DNA from: Defluviitaleaceae bacterium
Lineage (GTDB): Bacteria; Bacillota; Clostridia; Lachnospirales; WQUN01
Assembly: GCA_009783525.1 (NCBI GenBank)
Contig: WRDG01000073.1
Span: forward strand, 1-9,417
Reading direction: 5' to 3'
Length of the DNA stretch: 9,417 nucleotides
Below, piece by piece: positions 5,383 through 9,417 of the stretch. The notes beneath the pieces were generated by a model that saw nothing but the letters and a program-made list of their open reading frames with translations, was not told the origin of the DNA and ran no database searches. Both the position numbers and the translations under genes were made by a program. Numbering within the stretch: the stretch's first letter is position 1; each line of letters begins with the position of its first letter.

Positions 5383-7049
5383 TTAAGTACAGCCCCTTTT
5401 TCCGCTCCGCCCACTAACTCCGCATATCGCGCAAGCCAGCCTTTTTTTATGTTCGGTTCCGGTTTTTTCCAATTTATTTTTCTTTTTTGCAAAACATCGT
5501 CGGCAACATCCAGCGTAATGCTCCCGTTGTCGATGTCTATTAATATCCGATCACCGTTTTCGACCAGCGCAATTGCGCCGCCTGCATATGCCTCAGGTGA
5601 AACGTGGCCTATGCACGCACCCCGTGACGCGCCCGAAAAACGACCGTCGGTGATCAACGCGACTTCCTTGTCCAAGCCCATGCCCGCAAGCGCCGCAGTA
5701 GGCGAAAGCATCTCCCTCATGCCCGGCCCGCCCTTGGGCCCTTCGTAGCGGATCACCACTATGTCGCCCGGCTTTATTTTTTTTTCGTAGATTGCGTCAA
5801 CGGCCTCTTCTTCACTGTTAAAAACCCGCGCCGATCCGCTTCGCTTCATCATCTCAGGCGCAACCGCGGAGCGTTTTACAACGCAGCCGTTTTTTGCAAG
5901 GTTGCCGAACAGAACAGCTATGCCTCCCGATTGCGAATAAGGGTTGCTAACCGGCCTTATCACTTCAAAGTTTAAATTTACCGCGTCCGTTATATTTTCA
6001 CTTAACGAACTGCCCGTGACGGTTAAACATTTTTCGTTTAGCAGTTTTTTTTCGGACAGTTCTTTTAATACGGCCGAAACTCCTCCCGCATAATAGAGCT
6101 CCTCAATATGGTGCGGACCCGCAGGCGCGAGACGGCACAGGTTCGGGGTGCGCGAGTTTATTTCATTGACGAGCGTAAGCGGAAGATCGACGCCCGCTTC
6201 GTTTGCGATCGCGGGCAAATGCAGAACCGAGTTTGTGCTGCAGCCCAGCGCCATGTCCAACGTCAATGCGTTGACGAACGCCTCTTTCGTTAATATTTTT
6301 GACGGTGTAATATTTTGTTCAATAAGCGACATTATCGCGCCGCCGGTTTTTTTTGCCAGCCGTAAACGTTCCGCCATTACCGCGGGAACCGTGCCGTTGC
6401 CCGGCAGCGACATGCCCAATGCCTCCATAATGCAGTTCATGCTGTTTGCCGTGTACATCCCCGCGCAGGAGCCGCAGGTCGGGCAAACCTTGTTTTCGTA
6501 TTCGTCAAAAATATCCTTGTTTATTTTTCCCGCCGCTAAAGCCCCAACCGCTTCGAAAGCATTTGACAGGCTTAAATTTTTGCAACCGCCTTCGCTTATA
6601 TATTTTCCCGCAAGCATCGGGCCGCCGCTAATGACAATCGCGGGAATATTGAGCCTCGCCGCCGCCATAAGCATTCCTGGTACGATCTTGTCGCAGTTTG
6701 GTATAAGAACAATTCCGTCGAATGCGTGGGCGGCAGCCATCGTTTCAATGGAGTCTGCAATCAGCTCGCGGCTCGCAAGCGAATATTTCATGCCGGCATG
6801 CCCCATTGCGATCCCGTCGCATATTCCGATTGACGGAAATTCCATCGGCGTGCCCCCTGCGGCTGTTACGCCTTTTTTTACCGCTTCGGCAACCGCGTCC
6901 AAGTGTATATGCCCCGGCACCACCTCGCTGTGCGCGTTCGCGATGCCTACAAGCGGACGAGCGATCTCCTCGTCCGTATAGCCCATCGATTTTAACAGTG
7001 ACCTGTGCGGCATCCTGCTCGGCTCTTTTTTTATGCTGTCGCTTATCAT
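5379..7049 (-). CDS. ilvD: Dihydroxy-acid dehydratase (Fe-S enzyme)
   Basis: IlvD dehydrates 2,3-dihydroxy-isovalerate and 2,3-dihydroxy-3-methylvalerate to the 2-keto acids that IlvE then aminates. At 556 residues it is full length for the shorter bacterial class. Visible IlvD/EDD-family motifs include GICDGIAMGHAGM (75-87), LIPNCDKIVPGM (115-126, Cys119), CPTCGSCAGMYTANSMNC (189-206, Cys192), ALGCSTNSVLHLPAIA (267-282) and TDGRFSGASRGACIGHVSPEA (467-487, shown in parts by its Ser472 region). At 45-50 it reads PGHIHL, where the [2Fe-2S] class has a Pro-Cys-Asn; this points to the oxygen-sensitive [4Fe-4S] class like the E. coli enzyme. The start ATG follows AAAGGCGG (7060-7067) at 10 bases and begins like clostridial homologues (SRMPHRSLLKSMGYTDEEI). 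It overlaps ilvB by 4 bases and is preceded by a 100-bp gap with a possible promoter. Confidence 0.97.
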   Translation of the reverse strand: MISDSIKKEPSRMPHRSLLKSMGYTDEEIARPLVGIANAHSEVVPGHIHLDAVAEAVKKGVTAAGGTPMEFPSIGICDGIAMGHAGMKYSLASRELIADSIETMAAAHAFDGIVLIPNCDKIVPGMLMAAARLNIPAIVISGGPMLAGKYISEGGCKNLSLSNAFEAVGALAAGKINKDIFDEYENKVCPTCGSCAGMYTANSMNCIMEALGMSLPGNGTVPAVMAERLRLAKKTGGAIMSLIEQNITPSKILTKEAFVNALTLDMALGCSTNSVLHLPAIANEAGVDLPLTLVNEINSRTPNLCRLAPAGPHHIEELYYAGGVSAVLKELSEKKLLNEKCLTVTGSSLSENITDAVNLNFEVIRPVSNPYSQSGGIAVLFGNLAKNGCVVKRSAVAPEMMKRSGSARVFNSEEEAVDAIYEKKIKPGDIVVIRYEGPKGGPGMREMLSPTAALAGMGLDKEVALITDGRFSGASRGACIGHVSPEAYAGGAIALVENGDRILIDIDNGSITLDVADDVLQKRKINWKKPEPNIKKGWLARYAELVGGAEKGAVLK

Positions 7050-7149
7050 TTAATTTTATCCGCCTTTAAATAAATTATGTTTCAATTTTAACAGCCGTTT
7101 GACGGATGAGTGAATCATTTGTTAAAAATTTTTAATACGCCGCAAACAA
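7050..7149 (-). promoter_or_regulatory. ilvE-ilvD intergenic region with a possible internal promoter
   Basis: Read on the - strand, an extended -10 (TG at 7093-7092, then TAAAAT at 7090-7085) is preceded at 18 bp by TTCACT (7114-7109), a 4/6 match to the -35 consensus. The transcription start would lie near 7078, giving a leader of about 30 bases before ilvD. Inside the spacer is a small inverted repeat, CCGT-TTG-ACGG (7095-7105), that could be an operator half or simply a hairpin. A perfect 14-bp A/T palindrome, TTAAAAATTTTTAA (7122-7135), lies just upstream. No convincing intrinsic terminator for ilvE is seen. Confidence 0.42.
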
Positions 7150-8217
7150 TCACTTGATTTCTTTTGTCCAACCGAATGTATCCGCTTCGCGACCGTATTG
7201 GATCGCAGTCAGTTTTTCGTACAGCTTTGCGGCAAGCGGCCCTGTTTTTCCGTCGGAAAGATATATTTTATGCCCGCCTCTGTTTAGCTCGCCGATGGGC
7301 GAAACCACAGCCGCAGTACCCGACCCGAAAGCTTCGGACAGCTTTCCTTTATTGTGCGCGTCAAAAACCTCGTCAATCGAAATTTTTCGTTCGCTCACCT
7401 TCATACCCCAGCTTTTCGCAAGCTCGACTACGCTGTCGCGGGTCACGCCCGGCAGTATGCTGTCGTTGTCGAGCGACGGTGTGACGAGCTCGCCGTCAAT
7501 GTGGAAGAAAACGTTCATAGTGCCCACTTCTTCGATGTATTTGCGGTCGATGGCGTCGAGCCACAAAACCTGCGTGTAGCCTTCCTTCTTCGCCTTTTCC
7601 TGCCCCTTCAAACTGATAGCGTAGTTTGCGGACGCTTTTGTAAAGCCCACTCCGCCCCTTACCGACCGAACATAGTCGTCTTCCACGAAAATTTTCACGG
7701 GGTTAATGCCTTCCGGGTAATACGATCCGACCGGAGACAGTATGATCAAGAATTTATATTTGCTTGAAGGTCTCACGCCAATGAACGGATCCGTGGCTAT
7801 TACGAACGGACGTATGTAAAGCGACGTTCCGTCTGCTTGCGGAACCCAATCCTTTTCAATTTTTATCAGCTCGCAGAGCGCTTCGATTGCCTTGTCCGTA
7901 TTTATGGCCGGGATGCAAAGCCGCTCGTCCGAACGGTTGAGGCGCATAAAGTTAAGCTCGGGTCTAAAAAGCAGAAGCCTTCCGTCCGCAGTCCGGTAGC
8001 ATTTCATGCCTTCGAAAACGGCCTGCCCATAATGGAAAACCATCGACGACGGATCAAGCGCGAGCGGCCCGTAGGGGATGATCGACGGATTATGCCAGCC
8101 CGTACCCTCCTCGTAGTCCAATGTAAACATGTGATCCGAAAAAAATTTTCCGAAGCCCAAGATGCCGGGATCAGGTTTTTCTTTGGGATTTTTTGTAAGC
8201 TCGACATTAATTTTCAT
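7150..8217 (-). CDS. ilvE: Branched-chain amino acid aminotransferase (PLP fold type IV)
   Basis: This enzyme transfers an amino group from glutamate to the keto acids of leucine, isoleucine and valine, the final step of each pathway, and runs in reverse for catabolism. The 355 residues match the longer BCAT class found in many Gram-positives and, in animals, as BCAT1/2. Family blocks are FHYGQAVFEGMKCYR (61-75), the RGGVGFTKASANYA segment with the PLP-binding Lys194, QVLWLDAIDRKYIEEVGTMN, LPGVTRDSVVELA, FGSGTAAVVSPIGEL (the phosphate-binding G-T-A region), and AIQYGREAD near the end. The CXXC redox switch of the mammalian enzymes is not present. ATG 8217 overlaps the leuD stop (ATGA), and a strong AGGAGGGG site (8232-8225) inside the end of leuD lies 7 bases upstream, so expression is probably coupled to leuD and also efficient by itself. 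Confidence 0.97.
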   Translation of the reverse strand: MKINVELTKNPKEKPDPGILGFGKFFSDHMFTLDYEEGTGWHNPSIIPYGPLALDPSSMVFHYGQAVFEGMKCYRTADGRLLLFRPELNFMRLNRSDERLCIPAINTDKAIEALCELIKIEKDWVPQADGTSLYIRPFVIATDPFIGVRPSSKYKFLIILSPVGSYYPEGINPVKIFVEDDYVRSVRGGVGFTKASANYAISLKGQEKAKKEGYTQVLWLDAIDRKYIEEVGTMNVFFHIDGELVTPSLDNDSILPGVTRDSVVELAKSWGMKVSERKISIDEVFDAHNKGKLSEAFGSGTAAVVSPIGELNRGGHKIYLSDGKTGPLAAKLYEKLTAIQYGREADTFGWTKEIK

Positions 8218-8711
8218 TTAAATGCCCCTCCTAAAATTTTTTTTGTCCGTTCGACCAACCCGCCTGCCGCAATGATGTCGTTTATAAACGGCGGGAACGG
8301 TTCCGATTGATATTTTTTTCCGCTCGTTTCGTTTTCTATTACGCCCGTTTCAAAATCGAAACCGACCGCATCGCCTGCTTCAGCCAATTCGGCCGCATCT
8401 TTGCATTCCAATATCCGCAGTCCGATATTGATGGCATTTCTGTAAAAAATCCGAGCGAAGCTGACGGCGATAACGCATGATATACCCGCCGCCTTAATGG
8501 CTATCGGTGCGTGCTCCCTCGAAGAACCGCAGCCGAAATTTTTTCCCGCGATTATGATGTCTCCCGGTTTTACCGTTTTTGAAAAATCCGCGTCGATATC
8601 TTCCATGCAGTGCGCGGCAAGGTGCGACGGTTCGGACACATTTATGTGCCTCGCAGGGATTATCACGTCGGTGTCCACGTTGTCGCCGTATTTAAACACT
8701 TTGCCTTTCAT
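8214..8711 (-). CDS. leuD: 3-isopropylmalate dehydratase, small subunit
   Basis: LeuD pairs with LeuC to convert 2-isopropylmalate into 3-isopropylmalate in leucine synthesis; it forms the swivelling aconitase-like domain that completes the active site. The 165 residues match the short LeuD form (about 160-170) that accompanies the roughly 420-residue LeuC type. Motifs seen are the N-terminal KYGDNVDTDVIIPARHIN (7-24), the substrate loop GKNFGCGSSREHAP (56-69), and FYRNAINIGL (89-98). The ATG fits the usual family start exactly, but no clear Shine-Dalgarno site lies before it; the upstream bases read AACGGCAAAAAAT. The neighbouring ilvE, by contrast, has a very strong site. The gene is separated from leuC by 123 bp, longer than the usual tight leuC-leuD junction, and overlaps ilvE by 4 bases. 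Confidence 0.96.
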   Translation of the reverse strand: MKGKVFKYGDNVDTDVIIPARHINVSEPSHLAAHCMEDIDADFSKTVKPGDIIIAGKNFGCGSSREHAPIAIKAAGISCVIAVSFARIFYRNAINIGLRILECKDAAELAEAGDAVGFDFETGVIENETSGKKYQSEPFPPFINDIIAAGGLVERTKKILGGAFK

Positions 8712-8834
8712 ATTTTTTGCCGTTCGCGCCGCGCATTGACTTTGTGCGTAATAACGCGCGCGCCTTTCTGTTTTTTATTATTGCTTATGCACAATACCGT
8801 TCACGCCTTTCAATATTTAATTGCAAAATATTTT
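8712..8834 (-). other. leuC-leuD spacer
   Basis: The spacer is 123 bp with no leuB or other gene. It holds an A/T inverted repeat AATATTT (8812-8818) / AAATATT (8826-8832) directly after the leuC stop, too A/T-rich to be a firm terminator. It also holds a 10-base alternating GC run (CGCGCGCGCC, 8755-8764) and a tiny open frame on the - strand starting GTG and encoding only MNGIVHKQ, with AAAGGC before it. I see no convincing promoter. Confidence 0.5.
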
Positions 8835-9417
8835 TTACATTAAATCTTCCGCTTTGCATATCCTTCCCTTTATTGCCGAAACCGCTGCAACCGCGGGCCC
8901 CGCCAAATAAACTTCCGACCTCACATGCCCCATCCTGCCGACAAAGTTTCTGTTTGTGGTAGCCACGCACCGTTCGCCTTCGGCAAGAACCCCCATATGG
9001 CCGCCAAGGCACGGCCCGCATGTTGGGGTGCTTACCGCCGCTCCGGCCAAAACAAGATCTTCTATCAAACCTTCTTTTAACGCTTGCAAATAAATCGACT
9101 GAGTGCCCGGCAAAATAATTAACCGCACGCCTTTAGCCACGCGGACGCCTTCGGTTCCCTTTAATATTGCAGCGGCGGTTCGCAGGTCTTCCATTCGGCC
9201 GTTTGTGCAGGAACCGATCACAACTTGGTCGATAGGGATTTCGCCTATTTCGTCGATCGGCTTCGCGTTTTCCGGCAGATGCGGAAAAGCAACCATCGGT
9301 TTCAATTCACTCATGTTTATTTCTATTTCATTTTCGTATTCCGCATCTTCATCGGGAGTAAAAACCGCATACTGTTTTTTTGAATGTGCGTGAACATATG
9401 TAAGCGTCCTGTTGTCC
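8835..9417 (-). CDS. leuC: 3-isopropylmalate dehydratase, large subunit, C-terminal part (5' truncated by window edge)
   Basis: LeuC carries the [4Fe-4S] cluster of isopropylmalate isomerase. The frame is open from the window edge (base 9416) to TAA at 8837-8835, giving 193 residues, a little under half of the roughly 420-residue short LeuC/HacA type. An ATG at 9314 is internal: the sequence before it (YAVFTPDEDAEYENEIEIN) is normal LeuC and continues into MSELKPMVAFPHLPENAKPI. The cluster ligands are visible in VIGSCTNGRMEDL (Cys70 of the fragment) and TPTCGPCLGGHMG (Cys133 and Cys136). NRNFVGRMGH and the end GRICKAEDLM are typical, so the 3' end is intact. It is the most upstream gene of the cluster seen here; the operon promoter and any leader (T-box or attenuator) would lie beyond the window. 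Confidence 0.96.
   Translation of the reverse strand, partial: DNRTLTYVHAHSKKQYAVFTPDEDAEYENEIEINMSELKPMVAFPHLPENAKPIDEIGEIPIDQVVIGSCTNGRMEDLRTAAAILKGTEGVRVAKGVRLIILPGTQSIYLQALKEGLIEDLVLAGAAVSTPTCGPCLGGHMGVLAEGERCVATTNRNFVGRMGHVRSEVYLAGPAVAAVSAIKGRICKAEDLM

Noticed and set aside
6148..6981. 277-residue + strand frame opposite ilvD
   Set aside because: Antisense shadow of a firmly identified ilvD; the sequence shows no family resemblance and there is no ribosome binding site.
8755..8764. CGCGCGCGCC run as a functional Z-DNA-like element
   Set aside because: Ten bases is too short for a claim and nothing else around it supports a role.

Overview
The window looks like chromosomal DNA from an anaerobic, Clostridia-like Bacillota, probably an uncultured lineage. 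Three things suggest this: a long Bacillus/Clostridium-type SRP RNA that includes the Alu domain, a DHHW-family protein end, and the clostridial style of the branched-chain amino-acid enzymes. The taxonomic call is an inference from these features; no taxon-specific marker was tested.

Layout of the left half (+ strand, 1-3530). It starts with the 3' end of a DHHW/AlgX-like SGNH-fold gene (to 371). Next comes a well-formed large SRP RNA gene (448-716) behind a perfect consensus sigma-70 promoter. A 75-residue single-pass membrane protein with a cysteine-rich acidic tail follows (770-997), closed by a strong intrinsic terminator (1011-1045). Then come a CNNM/CBS/CorC-HlyC membrane protein (1100-2452) and a uroporphyrinogen-decarboxylase-superfamily protein of unknown substrate (2514-3530). 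A 163-bp A+T-rich convergent intergenic region (3531-3693) follows.

Layout of the right half (- strand, 9417 down to 3694). This is a leucine/isoleucine/valine biosynthesis cluster transcribed leftward: leuC (3' part only) - leuD - ilvE - ilvD - ilvB. leuD/ilvE and ilvD/ilvB each overlap by 4 bases (ATGA), which suggests translational coupling. leuC-leuD and ilvE-ilvD are separated by 123 bp and 100 bp, and the second gap carries a plausible internal promoter. IlvB makes acetolactate or acetohydroxybutyrate, IlvD dehydrates the dihydroxyacids, LeuCD isomerises isopropylmalate, and IlvE performs the final transamination. ilvN, ilvC, leuA and leuB are not in the window, so the pathway must be completed from elsewhere.

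I found no mobile element, CRISPR array, tRNA or rRNA. No clearly new multi-gene system is visible. The least explained item is the small Cys-rich membrane protein beside the SRP RNA, followed by the orphan UroD-like protein.
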